This document shows, in pieces, positions 10,730 through 21,030 of a stretch of DNA of 64,000 bases. The stretch is from positions 14,608,784 through 14,672,783 of the forward strand of contig OX381706.1 of assembly GCA_947462335.1 (NCBI GenBank). Reading direction: 5' to 3'. The notes under the pieces were generated by a model, which was not told the DNA's origin, did not search any database, and worked only from the letters and a program-made list of their open reading frames with translations. Position 1 is the first letter of the stretch. The number at the start of each line of letters is the position of its first letter. The stretch comes from Harmothoe impar (taxonomy: Eukaryota; Annelida; Polychaeta; Phyllodocida; Polynoidae). Position numbers and translations under genes: made by a program.

Positions 10730-12595
10730 GGAAATAGAAGTTGACATAGTTAAGCACGAAAGATTTTGCAACAGGGGGCTGTGTTCTAACCCAAAACTAA
10801 GCGTATCAAATGGACACATCTTTACATTAGAAACTGGGAAATGTAATAATGACAAGAAGCAGATGGAGAGATACCTGACTCATTATATCAGTCAAAGATC
10901 ATCATTCGAAGTCAAAGTCCATAATCTTACAGCAGATGTGTATGAGCTCCATGTCCTAGATAGAATAGCAGATAAGGAAAGGGAACATTTCTAGTGCTAA
11001 AACAGTGGCGAAGGAGAAGGGGGGGCCAGGGGTGTTGTGTGATATCCTTTGATGCAGTCATAATCATTTCAGTCAGTATGGTTTATTTTGGTATTAGGTC
11101 TAAGGGATTGCTGCATGAATATGTGTAGTCATTTTAGCAGGAAGAAGCTGAAATAGCTCTTTGGTCACCTTCTCCTCGCGAACAACTGCCAGACCTTGAA
11201 GAGCTGCCTACCTTTATTAGGAGCCGGGGGTACATGTGTATCTTAATGAATAGCGGCCTTAGCTCCTAAATGCACCAGCACAAAATATACAGATGTGATA
11301 TGAATACAAATAGACAGTGCCCTAAAGCTGCTCAATCCTGATACTGGAGCAATTTCTATGGAAACATTAGTAGCTGATTGATTTGTACATCCATGTGATC
11401 CACCTAGTAAAGTCAGCATGGAGTGGTTAACTGAACCAGGGAGCCTTACCCCCATAAACTGTCAGCACAGGCAAAGGACACTTTTAGCATAGTGGTACAT
11501 TGCCAATACACTTGGTCAGGCATGAAGCAACCTGGACAACCATCCAACCAGCAATGAACAAGACAATCTGAACGAAGGCTAGAGCAAGTAAAGCCCGAAA
11601 TCACATTCCATGCAATACAGTCTTAGAGATCTGGAGTCTTGAACCTAATGAAATACTGTTCTTGATGTTGTTCCATGCTATTATAGGGACTAATACCACT
11701 AATTTCCTGGCAGGTCACCCAACAGCATAGAAAGACTTTGTGCAAAACCACAAGGTTCAGAATGTTTCTAGTAGCAATCTTTGACAAAACTGACCAACTG
11801 TAATATAATTATAATGGTGAAACTAGAGCTCTCCTGTTCATTTAAGGCATAGGCAAAGAGCTCCCGCATCCAACCAGAAATGCTTTCAAACTATGCTTCA
11901 TGGACACTAACCTTTAGTCCATTATATATGGCAGATGTCAATGGAAAGTTTATAAAACCACTAGCAAACCAATATTCTATAGTATTCTCCAAGAGTCTGT
12001 CAGATTTGATATTTGACCAATGTTTGCCTGCATTCATTGCAGATGGTCAAGGTCTGACTGTACAATACTAAAGGTAACTAAAATGAGAGACACAAATCAA
12101 CTACATCTATTTCTGTGAGCATGGACATGAACCTTTATACGCATGTCACATGTTTAATGTGCCTACATTATTAATTGATTAATCCTTTTATCTGATTTTT
12201 TTTTAAACTGGGATAAAAAATGAATCTGGTGCAGAGTGTGGTGAGGGGTGGGGAGGTCAGAGTGGAGGTTGACCATAGTCTTACTAATGTGAGTGAGTGA
12301 GGGTAAGAGTAAGAAGCTGAGGATAAAATCACAAAACTCTTATTATCTACACTTAAGTCTACCATGGTCATAATATAAAGCACACATCCTTCTGCTCTAT
12401 ACTAACTCTAAAAGCACTATAAGTGTTAGAATCATCTTCAGCAGTTCTTAAAACATGGAATTTGACACCAAGATTAAGCTGATTGACCAACTACAGCTGT
12501 TTCCCTGAGAAATGTTGTGTAACAGTATGAAAAGGGAAGAACAAGGGTGAGGGGCACAGACCAGGGATCCATTGTAACAGGTGTATCGGAGGGTA

Positions 12596-13190
12596 ACGGG
12601 TAGTGAGGAATGGGTAGGTGGGGTAGAGACTGACCATAGTCTTCCTAGTGTCATAGAGTGGGTAATAGTCAGACGATGAGCATGGAATCACAAAACACTC
12701 ATTATCTATGCTCAAGGAAATGATGTGAAATTCATATTTTCTTGCTTTATAACTGCTCTAAAAGCATTAAAAGTGTTAGAATCAGCTACAGCAGGTCTGA
12801 AGACATAGAATTTGACACCAAGATCAAGCTGATTGACCAACTACATCCATTTCTATGAAGCAAACAAGTTTTATAATGTGATTCGGGTGGCCATCTTGGA
12901 AAATGGCCGCCAACTTGGATTTACAAATATCAAATGATACAGATATGAAAGGTGACTCACTGAGGAGTAAGCATGTTCAATTTGATGGCTATATCACCTA
13001 TTTTCCTATACTATTCTAAACTATACCTGCTCATATCTGTAGTTTTTAAGCCTAAAATGGTAGCCATTTTGTTTTTGATTTTTCAGGCATATAACATCAA
13101 GATAGGAAATGTTATACGGCAGATTTGGATTTAGCACACCCAAATTACCCTAATCCAACTCTAAAAACAATTCTACTCAAAAATGCCTTA
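12596..13190 (-). repeat. Fold-back element 1, right arm
   Basis: Inverted partner of 10135-10729. Confidence 0.8.
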
Positions 13191-13547
13191 ACAACTTTGA
13201 TTTCCTGAAAGTTGGCCCTGACTATAATGCCCTTCTCTATGCAGCTATCAAATTTAATTTAAAAAAAAGTTAGCTTCAAGTTACTTCAAGCTGCTGAATG
13301 CTTAAATTGTTTTTAAATGCTTAAAGCTGTTGAACAAAGGCCATTTATCAACTTTAATTCCTGCTTAAAGTTGCTTAAATCGAATTCAAAGCTCCAAGCT
13401 ATAAAGATCTTGGATTAGATATGGAAATGCTGAAACACAAAGTAGCTGTAAATTTAAGATAGGCATCATGCAATTGGGAACTAGGCTATGTAGGGGCCAG
13501 TGTCTGTACTGGAGAAACTGAAGTCATAGACAAAGTGGTAGACATGA

Positions 13548-13678
13548 GGCTGTGTCTCACGACCTTGGGACAATGAGCTTGGCTTGATAAGGTCAAAATA
13601 CTAGCAGCAGGAGGCTAATTATAATTATAACTATGATTATATAACAACCGCCATAACGTTTTTCCAAATCCTTATATA
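13548..13678. mobile_element. Left half of a MITE split by the LTR element
   Basis: It starts GGCTGTGTCTCACGACCTTG. The matching inverted end, AAGGTCCTGAGACACAGCC, is at about 26813-26832 on the far side of the retrotransposon. The ATATA ending this half is repeated directly after the 3' LTR. Confidence 0.7.
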
Positions 13679-13871
13679 TGTAGGGGCATGATATTACATA
13701 TTAATCTCATACACGGTATTTCCGGGTAACGTCTGTTTACTCGGCCTCTCCACCTGGAGCTAGTGCACACAGTTCCCGGGAGAGGGCGCAGGTCCTCTTC
13801 AGGTAACCGTGTGCCGCTCTCAGGTGGGCGGCCGACCCACCCACCTGGCCACGTGATCTGAGAGCCGGTGT

Positions 13872-13910
13872 TATATAAGACCCATGTGTTTACCTGGAAC
13901 GGCAGTCAGT
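13872..13910 (+). promoter_or_regulatory. LTR core promoter (TATA box and initiator)
   Basis: TATATAAG at 13872-13879 is followed 36 bp on by GTCAGT (A at 13908), a good initiator match. This predicts the start of the genomic RNA near 13908. The same TATA octamer occurs in the internal promoter at 21353. Confidence 0.7.
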
Positions 13911-14081
13911 GCAGGCCCGACTGACGAGAGACTTCACATGTCCAACCGTGCGGACAGAGTTGTATGCTAAGAGTTGCATACTGACCGTTTCCTCTATTTA
14001 TAGAGAAACCTGATTTACCTGTGTGTATTAATTCTACACTGATCGTTCCCCAGTAAAGAAACTAGAGTTGTTATTCTTGTG

Positions 14082-14087
14082 AATAAA
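14082..14087 (+). terminator. LTR poly(A) signal AATAAA
   Basis: AATAAA lies in the 5' LTR, and the functional copy lies at 26592-26597 in the 3' LTR. It is about 75 bp from the LTR end, leaving room for R-U5. Confidence 0.6.
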
Positions 14088-14115
14088 GACAGATATATTC
14101 TCGCACCTGGAAACT

Positions 14116-14126
14116 GCCGTGATCGT
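14116..14126 (+). other. LTR segment identical to the 5' end of tRNA-His
   Basis: GCCGTGATCGT equals the first 11 nt of animal cytoplasmic tRNA-His as I know it. The first seven bases recur in the primer-binding site, so this is a second place where the primer's acceptor strand could pair. The 3' LTR copy is at 26626-26636. Confidence 0.4.
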
Positions 14127-14163
14127 TGTTCTTTAACCTAGAGTTAACTACGAACCACCACAC

Positions 14164-14176
14164 TGGTGCCGTGACC
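14164..14176 (+). promoter_or_regulatory. Primer-binding site, tRNA-His type
   Basis: TGGTGCCGTGAC directly follows the LTR and is complementary to the 3' end of tRNA-His (acceptor UCACGGC, discriminator A, CCA). Twelve bases match before the first mismatch. Confidence 0.7.
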
Positions 14177-14281
14177 AGTAGCAGTGAAGGTAGCAGAACA
14201 AGTTAATTGTTCGGGAATATGTTCGGGTTATACTGAACAGGAAGTCCTTGGGTGGACAGACAGTCCTTTAGTGGACAGACA

Positions 14282-16822
14282 ATGGCTACCGGTGGTAGCC
14301 TGGGCGGCTCTGGCCCAGAGCTGAGTGAAGGGGAGTTGGAATCAACTCGCCTGGAGGTGCCAGGGATGGACCCTGGGGAGGGCTTGAAGCCAGAACAGAA
14401 GAAGAGGAAATTGCAGGATCTTTCCTGGGTGGAACCCTATGTAGGGGATGAGAGATTCCAGAGGGAATATGACGAGCGTTTGGCTCGGGAAGAGGATGAC
14501 CTCTACTGGGAGAATGTCCGATTGGACAAGCAGTCAATGGAAGATCAGTATGCTGCATTGACTGAGGAATTGACATCCCTGGTAAAAGAAAGGGACGAGA
14601 TCCTCTCTGAGAATCAGAGGGTAAAAGGAACTCTGATAGAAGAGAGAGAACGGTTGATAGAAGACAACCGGTATATGAAAAAGAAGGTTGCTCAGGAATC
14701 GCATGAATACCAAAAGATTCAAGCAAAGATTGCTGAGAACCAGAAGGAGAATGAACACTCCAAATCTCTTAAGGAGAGGTATGAGAGGGATTTAAAAAAA
14801 TACTCTAGAGAATGGTATGCCCTGAAGAGGGGGACAGAAGAGCTCGAGAAGGGCAGAGACCAGTTGGTCAAGGATAACGAATCCACCAGGATACAAATCC
14901 TGGAAGAAACGGAGGAGTTAGAAAGGAAACGGAAAGCTGAAGTGGAGGCTGTCTGTTCCCTGGAAGCCAGGAAAACTCTCCTGCGGAGTGAATTGTCGAA
15001 GGCAACGGAACAGCAGGGGGGGGAACAAGTTCCAGCTATCGGGCCGGAAACTGTTCTGGACAGCACTCTTGCTGCTAGGCAAGTAGATGCATTACCTCAA
15101 TTCGATCCATTTATTAATGATAATGGATTGAGGAATGTGGAGGACTCTGTGTATAAAAACAGAGGGAAGGATTCAAAGAGAGTGAATATCATCGGGCGCT
15201 CTCTTGAACGGGAACCAGTTAATCATGCCAGTATTGGGCAGGTTAACAGGGAAATGTCTCCAGAGGAGGAAGTGTCTCGACATTATAAAAATAAATTCCG
15301 AGATGAAGTCGTGAACCATAGTTATGGCTCATTGAACCCCTTTTCGGGGGATGATCCGGCTCAGTATGGAAACCCGGGAGATTATGATAGCAAGGGTAAT
15401 TATAGATATTGCCCGGATACAACTTATTCATATCCACCTCCGGCCACTGATACACATTCGGGAGTCAATAAGGACCCTGAAAATAGCCGGAGGGGTAGTC
15501 TGAATAAGGGGTCACAGCAGAAAACGAAGGGAAGGTCAAATCCAGTGCATAAAAACACTCAGGGATTGTCCGGTTATCAAGGCCCACGCTTTGATGAGGG
15601 TACAGACTCGGAATCAGATAAATCTTCTGACGATATACCCAAGATAAAGGTTCCTTTGAACCGAAGGGTAACAATGACCCCGGCGGAACACCGATTACAT
15701 AATCGAGACCCAGCCATAGGTAATTTGGGACTAGATTGCTCCAGCCGAGGTCAAGACGGTACAGACTTACTGGCTTGGAGTAGACGCATGTCGGGTCAAT
15801 TAGTGCATTCTAATTATGCTGCTAAAAGAACTGCACGCGTGACTAAGCCTTACAGGGGTTTACGACCCTGGAAGGAAGAATATCAATCACTTTTAGATGA
15901 TTGTAAGTACAATTGCTGGAACAAGGAGGAATCCTTGGGAGCTTTTGTGATATGGTTGAGTGACGGCCCGGGTAAGATAGTGGTTGAAGAATGGAGGGAC
16001 ACTTACGGGCCGGAAGCTACATACGACCAGCTGGAAGTATTAGCTTGTTATACCTTTGGGAAAATGGTGACAGTAGATCACTGGACTCTGTTTCAGAGAA
16101 GAACGCAGAAACCTAAGGAATCTGCTAAAATTTTTGGGCTAGAATTGCAGCGATTATTGCGGCAGGCTAGGCCAGAATGGAGTAGGGATGCTGAATATTA
16201 CATAGAATCCCTATTTGTAAGATTTATTAGTGGATTGAGTGATCCCGAACATGCTAAAGTTTGTGGTAGAGCTTGGGAAGCTGGGTCTTCCCTAGCAGAT
16301 TTGTTCATGGCGATTGATCAACATGACAAGAAGAAGATACTGTTGGCTGGTATGATACCCGCTAGTAGGGGGCAGCGCGTCTCTGGAATTGAACATTCCT
16401 TAGATGGAGACGATTCTTCCGCGGAAGAATCTGAAGGGGAGGAGAGAGTAGACGCCCTGAAATTCAAGGGTCGACAGAAATCTAGCTCAACCCCAGCTTC
16501 CGGGAAGCTTCCCAGTAACAAAGGTTATTCGGAAACCCCCCGGAAACCCGACATCCGGGAGCCTCAGACTGAACCCAGTCAGAAAACCCAGACCCCGGAG
16601 ACGACCACTCCGGATAAAACAAATGCGTCAGGAAACTCATTAAATACCTTAATGGAGTCCATGATTAAACGCATGAACGAGGTGTTTGATAATCAAACCA
16701 GGCGCCGCCCTAGGGTCGATCGTAACACTGTCCAGTGTTACAGATGTCAAGTCAAAGGGCACTTTGCATCTGAATGCAAAGCAGAGAAACCTGTTTTAAG
16801 AAGTGAGGTTTCGGGAAATTAG
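14282..16822 (+). CDS. gag: Gag polyprotein of the Ty3/gypsy element
   Basis: 846 aa from the first ATG (14282); the open frame upstream to 14252 has no ATG. In order: an acidic N-terminus, a long charged coiled coil (about residues 90-250, rich in E, K and R with few Pro), a Ser/Asn/Pro-rich disordered region, a globular capsid-like helical domain (about 500-690, with PWKEEYQSLLDDCKYNCW), another low-complexity stretch, and one CCHC zinc knuckle CYRCQVKGHFASEC (residues 819-832) typical of nucleocapsid. It forms the particle and packages element RNA. It is about twice the usual Ty3 Gag, owing to the coiled coil and linkers. It ends at TAG 16820-16822 inside a frameshift signal. Confidence 0.9.
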   Translation: MATGGSLGGSGPELSEGELESTRLEVPGMDPGEGLKPEQKKRKLQDLSWVEPYVGDERFQREYDERLAREEDDLYWENVRLDKQSMEDQYAALTEELTSLVKERDEILSENQRVKGTLIEERERLIEDNRYMKKKVAQESHEYQKIQAKIAENQKENEHSKSLKERYERDLKKYSREWYALKRGTEELEKGRDQLVKDNESTRIQILEETEELERKRKAEVEAVCSLEARKTLLRSELSKATEQQGGEQVPAIGPETVLDSTLAARQVDALPQFDPFINDNGLRNVEDSVYKNRGKDSKRVNIIGRSLEREPVNHASIGQVNREMSPEEEVSRHYKNKFRDEVVNHSYGSLNPFSGDDPAQYGNPGDYDSKGNYRYCPDTTYSYPPPATDTHSGVNKDPENSRRGSLNKGSQQKTKGRSNPVHKNTQGLSGYQGPRFDEGTDSESDKSSDDIPKIKVPLNRRVTMTPAEHRLHNRDPAIGNLGLDCSSRGQDGTDLLAWSRRMSGQLVHSNYAAKRTARVTKPYRGLRPWKEEYQSLLDDCKYNCWNKEESLGAFVIWLSDGPGKIVVEEWRDTYGPEATYDQLEVLACYTFGKMVTVDHWTLFQRRTQKPKESAKIFGLELQRLLRQARPEWSRDAEYYIESLFVRFISGLSDPEHAKVCGRAWEAGSSLADLFMAIDQHDKKKILLAGMIPASRGQRVSGIEHSLDGDDSSAEESEGEERVDALKFKGRQKSSSTPASGKLPSNKGYSETPRKPDIREPQTEPSQKTQTPETTTPDKTNASGNSLNTLMESMIKRMNEVFDNQTRRRPRVDRNTVQCYRCQVKGHFASECKAEKPVLRSEVSGN

Positions 16823-19800
16823 AGGGGGTTACCGGGGATGGCAGGACGGTAACCCCTGAGGAAATATGTCAGATTATCACCGACGTTGGCGGTGAAGATT
16901 CATTAGCAGTGAATGCGTCCAGCAAGAAGGGAGATGGGACCGTACATCCCGGAAACCATGAGGCTGGGGAGACTGGTACAACAGGCGCCCAGGGGTGCGC
17001 GTATGGGAAACCTAGTGCCAGTTTAGAGGAGTCAATAACCAAAGAGTTGGTTAAGGTTGGAGGAACCAGGCTTCCCCCGGGTCATCCTTGTCTGGAACAC
17101 CTGAAAGGATGTGGGTTCGACCTGGGCACTGATAGTGACCTTCACCGGTTTACTAGGAATCCCTCAGTAACTGATGGGAAGAGGTGGTACGTTTCCTGTT
17201 CTGTACAAGGAAAGACTGGGGATTTTCTTATGGATACTGGAGCTAGCCACTCCATGGTCTCTAAGAGATTCATCAGCTTATTGCCGAATATGTGTGAGAA
17301 CCTCACAATGAGGGTAAACGCATGTACGGCCGATGGTACCAGAATGAGGACATTTGGACGGACTTTTCTGATAATCTCTGTGGCCGGGAAAGAATTTGTT
17401 TGGGCCCCGACCATAGCTGAGATTGAAGATGATGGTATTCTTGGTTTGGATTTTGCGGCGCTTTTCGGTGCGACTTTGAATCCGAAAAGTTGGAAGTTGA
17501 AAATTGAATACCCGTATGATATGACCATACTCTGTAAGTTGAGAGTGATAAGTAGTGTCGCTAGTGTGGCACAGACTGTGAAGATTCCCCCGGGAATGAC
17601 CTGTGACGTGTTAGTCAGTTCAGGGAGGCTAATCCAGAAAGGATTAGCGGTAATCGAGCCGGATATGGCTGTATTATCCCGGAAGGGATTGGAATCTGCG
17701 GATACCCTAGTAGGGAATTCCAGATGGACAGTGACACCCATTTCCAACCCCGGAAACTCCACAGTATATCTTGAGAAAGGCACTGAAGTTGGGAAAGTGA
17801 TACTTGCGGAGGCAGTCACCGGTAGCCACCAAGACCTGAGGTTAGAAGAAGGAGGGGAAGAGGAATTGCATGAAGAGTTAACTAAGTTGTTAACAGGATC
17901 GTCCATAACGGATGAGAATGATCAGGAAGCCCTAAAGGCTATGCTGAAGAGATGCAGGCAAGCTTTTGCGGCCCCAGGGGAACCCCTGGGGAGAACCAAT
18001 AAGGTATTGCATGAAATTAAAACCGGGGATAACCCCGCTTTTAAGATTCCTTATAGGAGATTACCCCTCAAGAAGAAGATTGTAGCTGAGGAAGAGATAG
18101 CGAAAATGCTGAAGGATAATGTTATTGTTCCCAGCATGAGTCCTTGGTCCTCCCCTGTGTGTATGGTAACCAAGAAGGATGGTAGCATACGGTTCTGTAT
18201 TGATTACCGGAAACTGAATGGGTTGACTAAAAAGAACTCCTATCCTCTTCCTAGGATAGATGAGACGATTGATTCCCTGGGAGGGAATGAATGGTTTTGT
18301 ACCCTGGATTTACAGTCCGGGTATTGGCAAGTAGGCATGAAGCCTGAGGATATGGAGAAAACTGCGTTCTCCAGCCATATCGGGTTGTTTGAATATAAGG
18401 TAATGCCGTTCGGGTTATGTAACGCGCCGGCCACCTTTGAAGCCATGATGGAGACACTGTTAAGTGATTTATTATGGCGGAAATGTCTAGTTTACTTGGA
18501 TGACGTAATTGTGTTTGGAAAGACCTTTGCGGATTGTTTAAGTAATTTAGAGGAAGTCTTAAACCGAATCATGTCTAATGGTCTCAAATTGAAACCAAAG
18601 AAATGCAATCTGTTTAAGAAGGATATTAACTACCTAGGGCGGATTATTTCCACCGAGGGGGTTAAGGCGGATCCGGAAAAGATCAGGAGTGTGACTGAAT
18701 GGGAAGTCCCCAGGGGTCCTAAAGATGTGCGATCCTTTCTAGGATTCTGCTCATACTATAGGGATTTCCTGCCGGGGTATTCCCGGGTAGCCTATCCGAT
18801 CCAGTGTTTGTCACACTGGACACCCGGAAATAGGAAGGAAGAGTTCCCATGGGGGAGGGAACAGGACACAGCTTTCTTAGCAATAAAAAAGTTGTTTGTA
18901 GAGACCCCGGTGTTAAAGTATCCCACCCCGGATGGTCATTTTGTATTGGATACAGATGCTAGTAATGAGAGTATTGGGGCCGCCCTCAGTCAAGTCCAAA
19001 ACGGAGTGGAGGTTCCCATTGCCTTTGCTAGTAATACTATGAGTAAGACCCAGCGTAATTATTGCACCACTAAAAGGGAATTGTTGGCTGTGATAGTTTA
19101 TACTAAAAAGTTCAAACATTTCCTTTGGGGGTCAGATTTTACGCTAAGAACAGATCATTCCTCTTTGAGATGGTTATTGAATTTCAAAGATGCGGAAGGA
19201 ATGATTGGCCGTTGGCTAGCACACCTTTCCGAGTTCGGTTTGGAGCAAAGTCAGATCCAGCATAGAGCTGGGGTAAAGCATGTGAATGCTGATGCACTTT
19301 CCCGACGTCCTATCAGGAAGTGCGAGAACACCAACTGTGATGACTGTGGTCAGCATGAGGCTGTCATAGCCGGAACAAGGATTCCCTTTGAGATCAAGGG
19401 AACTGGGGCTCTGGAGTGGTCCATGGGAACCATCCGGAAATTCCAGGAAAAGGATCCTAACCTTAGCCGGTTGTTGGTATTGTTACCTAGGAAGATACGG
19501 CCCCCGCGGCCTGAGATTTCCCTGGAGAATCGGGAAATGAGACGACTAATAGCTCAATGGGCAGAGCTAGAGGTCCAGAGCGGAATCGTCTACCGGTGGA
19601 AGATTAATTCATCCGGTAGGAGAGTCCGGCAAGTGGTAATCCCCTCCGGTATGCGGAGGGATGTTATGTATTATTGCCATGGACACCTGACCAGTGGACA
19701 TTTCGGGAAAAAGCGTTCCCTGGAACGTCTGAAAAGGAGATATTACTGGCCAGGGATGAGTAGTGATCTATTAAGATGGATTGCTACTTGCCCGGATTGT

Positions 19801-21030
19801 TGTAAAAACAAACCTGGGCCTGGGATGGGTAAAATGCCTTTGTCCCAGGAGTTGTTTGGTGTAAGATTTGCGCGAGTCGCCATAGATATTATCAGTGGGT
19901 TTAAAACTACCCCTGAGGGTAATACTTGTATGATGGTCGTCACTGACTATTATACTAAGTATACGAGAGTGTTTCCATTAGCGGATCACAAAGCAGCAAC
20001 CTGTGCAAAAGCTTTTGTTAAAGGTTGGGTATTGCATCTTGGGGTTCCCCTAATGATGCATAGTGACCAAGGTCGGGAATTTGAATCTGATCTTTGGCAG
20101 GAAATGTGTCACCGACTGGCGATTTGTAAAACAAGAACAAATCCCTATCGGCCACAAAGTGATGGAATGGTTGAGAGATTCAATCGTACATTGATTCAGG
20201 TGTTGAAATCCCTGGTGAATGATAAAATGGATGACTGGGATGAGCAGTGTGATTATGTATGCCATGCATATAATAGCACTGTCCATTCTAGTACTTCCTG
20301 TTCCCCGAATCTGTTAGTTTTCGGGGAAGATTTAATAATGCCCGCTGATCTGGTATTTGGGGTGGTTGGAATGAACCCGGAAACCCCCTGCCATGTGATG
20401 TTTGTGGAGTCATTAAGAGATCAATTCAAATATGCTTATGAATTGGTCAGAACTGAATTACAGAAGAATGCCACCTGGCAGAAAACCGGCTATGATCTAG
20501 GCCTCAGGCCGCGACGGTTCAAAGTCGGTGATCAAGTGGTAAGATTGCATGAGCCGTTATCGACTCTGAAACTTGCTAGCAATTGGGACGGGCCCTTTGT
20601 GGTTACCCGGATAGTAAGTGAGAGTACTGTAGTGATCCGTTCATTACAGGGGAAGATGTATAAATCTAATGTAGCTCGACTAAGAGAATGGAAGGGGAGA
20701 GATTTGTCCCTGGACTCGTATGAGTTGGAAGTTGATACTTTGATAGAGGAAAGTGAACAGCGGAAATTAGTGAAGGAACCTCCCCGGAAACGCGGGAGGC
20801 CGCGGAAGGAGGTTTCCCGGAAACTAATGGTGCAAAGGCCCGTCATCCCAAAAAGATCCGGGAAGAAGGCGGCTAATAAAGTCTCGCCGGCTGAAGGGAA
20901 AAGGACCCGGAAGAGTGTGGTTAAGGCTAAATCCACTCTGGAAAAGGCGTGTCCTGGAACCAGGTCTAATGTTATGCCTAAAAACATAAGACGCAGTCCC
21001 CGGTTACTAGCTAGGGACGGTATAACCTAA
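16807..21030 (+). CDS. pol: Pol polyprotein (protease, RT, RNase H, integrase)
   Basis: The -1 frame is open from 16807 and is entered by frameshifting near 16819, not by its own ATG. Aspartic protease: LMDTGASHSM with Asp at 17233, and GILGLDFA. Reverse transcriptase: RFCIDYRKLN, MPFGLCNAPATF, and catalytic YLDDV at 18493-18507. RNase H: LDTDASNESIGAAL near 18945. Integrase: HHCC finger (GHLTSGH to CPDCC, about 19680-19800), catalytic Asp 19885, Asp 20065 and Glu 20173, giving D-x59-D-x35-E, then the GPF module (NWDGPFVV). The tail has an AT-hook-like RKRGRPRKE at 20785-20811 and a very basic end rather than a chromodomain. It matures and copies the RNA and integrates the cDNA. All catalytic residues are present. 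Confidence 0.95.
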   Translation, partial: GFGKLEGVTGDGRTVTPEEICQIITDVGGEDSLAVNASSKKGDGTVHPGNHEAGETGTTGAQGCAYGKPSASLEESITKELVKVGGTRLPPGHPCLEHLKGCGFDLGTDSDLHRFTRNPSVTDGKRWYVSCSVQGKTGDFLMDTGASHSMVSKRFISLLPNMCENLTMRVNACTADGTRMRTFGRTFLIISVAGKEFVWAPTIAEIEDDGILGLDFAALFGATLNPKSWKLKIEYPYDMTILCKLRVISSVASVAQTVKIPPGMTCDVLVSSGRLIQKGLAVIEPDMAVLSRKGLESADTLVGNSRWTVTPISNPGNSTVYLEKGTEVGKVILAEAVTGSHQDLRLEEGGEEELHEELTKLLTGSSITDENDQEALKAMLKRCRQAFAAPGEPLGRTNKVLHEIKTGDNPAFKIPYRRLPLKKKIVAEEEIAKMLKDNVIVPSMSPWSSPVCMVTKKDGSIRFCIDYRKLNGLTKKNSYPLPRIDETIDSLGGNEWFCTLDLQSGYWQVGMKPEDMEKTAFSSHIGLFEYKVMPFGLCNAPATFEAMMETLLSDLLWRKCLVYLDDVIVFGKTFADCLSNLEEVLNRIMSNGLKLKPKKCNLFKKDINYLGRIISTEGVKADPEKIRSVTEWEVPRGPKDVRSFLGFCSYYRDFLPGYSRVAYPIQCLSHWTPGNRKEEFPWGREQDTAFLAIKKLFVETPVLKYPTPDGHFVLDTDASNESIGAALSQVQNGVEVPIAFASNTMSKTQRNYCTTKRELLAVIVYTKKFKHFLWGSDFTLRTDHSSLRWLLNFKDAEGMIGRWLAHLSEFGLEQSQIQHRAGVKHVNADALSRRPIRKCENTNCDDCGQHEAVIAGTRIPFEIKGTGALEWSMGTIRKFQEKDPNLSRLLVLLPRKIRPPRPEISLENREMRRLIAQWAELEVQSGIVYRWKINSSGRRVRQVVIPSGMRRDVMYYCHGHLTSGHFGKKRSLERLKRRYYWPGMSSDLLRWIATCPDCCKNKPGPGMGKMPLSQELFGVRFARVAIDIISGFKTTPEGNTCMMVVTDYYTKYTRVFPLADHKAATCAKAFVKGWVLHLGVPLMMHSDQGREFESDLWQEMCHRLAICKTRTNPYRPQSDGMVERFNRTLIQVLKSLVNDKMDDWDEQCDYVCHAYNSTVHSSTSCSPNLLVFGEDLIMPADLVFGVVGMNPETPCHVMFVESLRDQFKYAYELVRTELQKNATWQKTGYDLGLRPRRFKVGDQVVRLHEPLSTLKLASNWDGPFVVTRIVSESTVVIRSLQGKMYKSNVARLREWKGRDLSLDSYELEVDTLIEESEQRKLVKEPPRKRGRPRKEVSRKLMVQRPVIPKRSGKKAANKVSPAEGKRTRKSVVKAKSTLEKACPGTRSNVMPKNIRRSPRLLARDGIT
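16813..16856 (+). promoter_or_regulatory. -1 ribosomal frameshift signal between gag and pol
   Basis: The heptamer GGGAAAT (16813-16819) fits X XXY YYZ in the gag frame (G GGA AAT) and is directly followed by the gag stop TAG. Five bases later, GGGGTTACCG (16825-16834) pairs perfectly with CGGTAACCCC (16847-16856), a 10-bp stem with a 12-nt loop. The pol frame is -1 to gag and is open from 16807, so slippage here gives Gag-Pol. Confidence 0.85.

Larger units (their letters stand above)
10070..13245. mobile_element. Large fold-back element 1 with arms of about 590 bp
   Basis: Bases 10135-10729 and 12596-13190 are near-identical inverted copies. Both carry AAGATGGCCGCC, the TTGATGTTATATGCCTGA stretch and CTACCCATTCCTCACTACCC. 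The outermost 60 bp also match in a diverged way. The right arm is followed inwards by a tandem partial copy at about 12220-12500. The interior (10730-12200) has no convincing transposase; the longest frames are under 110 codons. It is probably a non-autonomous DNA transposon, superfamily unknown. Confidence 0.75.
13679..14163 (+). repeat. 5' LTR
   Basis: It begins TGTAGGGGCATG. Identity to the 3' LTR extends to CCACCACAC. If the LTR ends in CA the target duplication does not fit; ending one base later gives matching ATATA duplications, so the right boundary is uncertain by 1 nt. It contains TATATAAG, a candidate initiator and AATAAA. Confidence 0.95.

Noticed and set aside
10671..10994. 107-codon frame in fold-back element 1 as a transposase
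   Set aside because: It starts inside the inverted arm, shows no known transposase motif, and has no supporting splice or homology signal.
14252..14281. Gag start at GTG 14252
   Set aside because: First ATG in frame is 14282; the ten upstream codons are simply open.
16909..16911. Start of pol at a GTG
   Set aside because: Animal ribosomes do not normally start there, and the frame is open further upstream to the frameshift site, which explains entry.
17142..17906. 254-codon minus-strand frame within pol
   Set aside because: Mirror of the conserved protease/RT region; no independent support.
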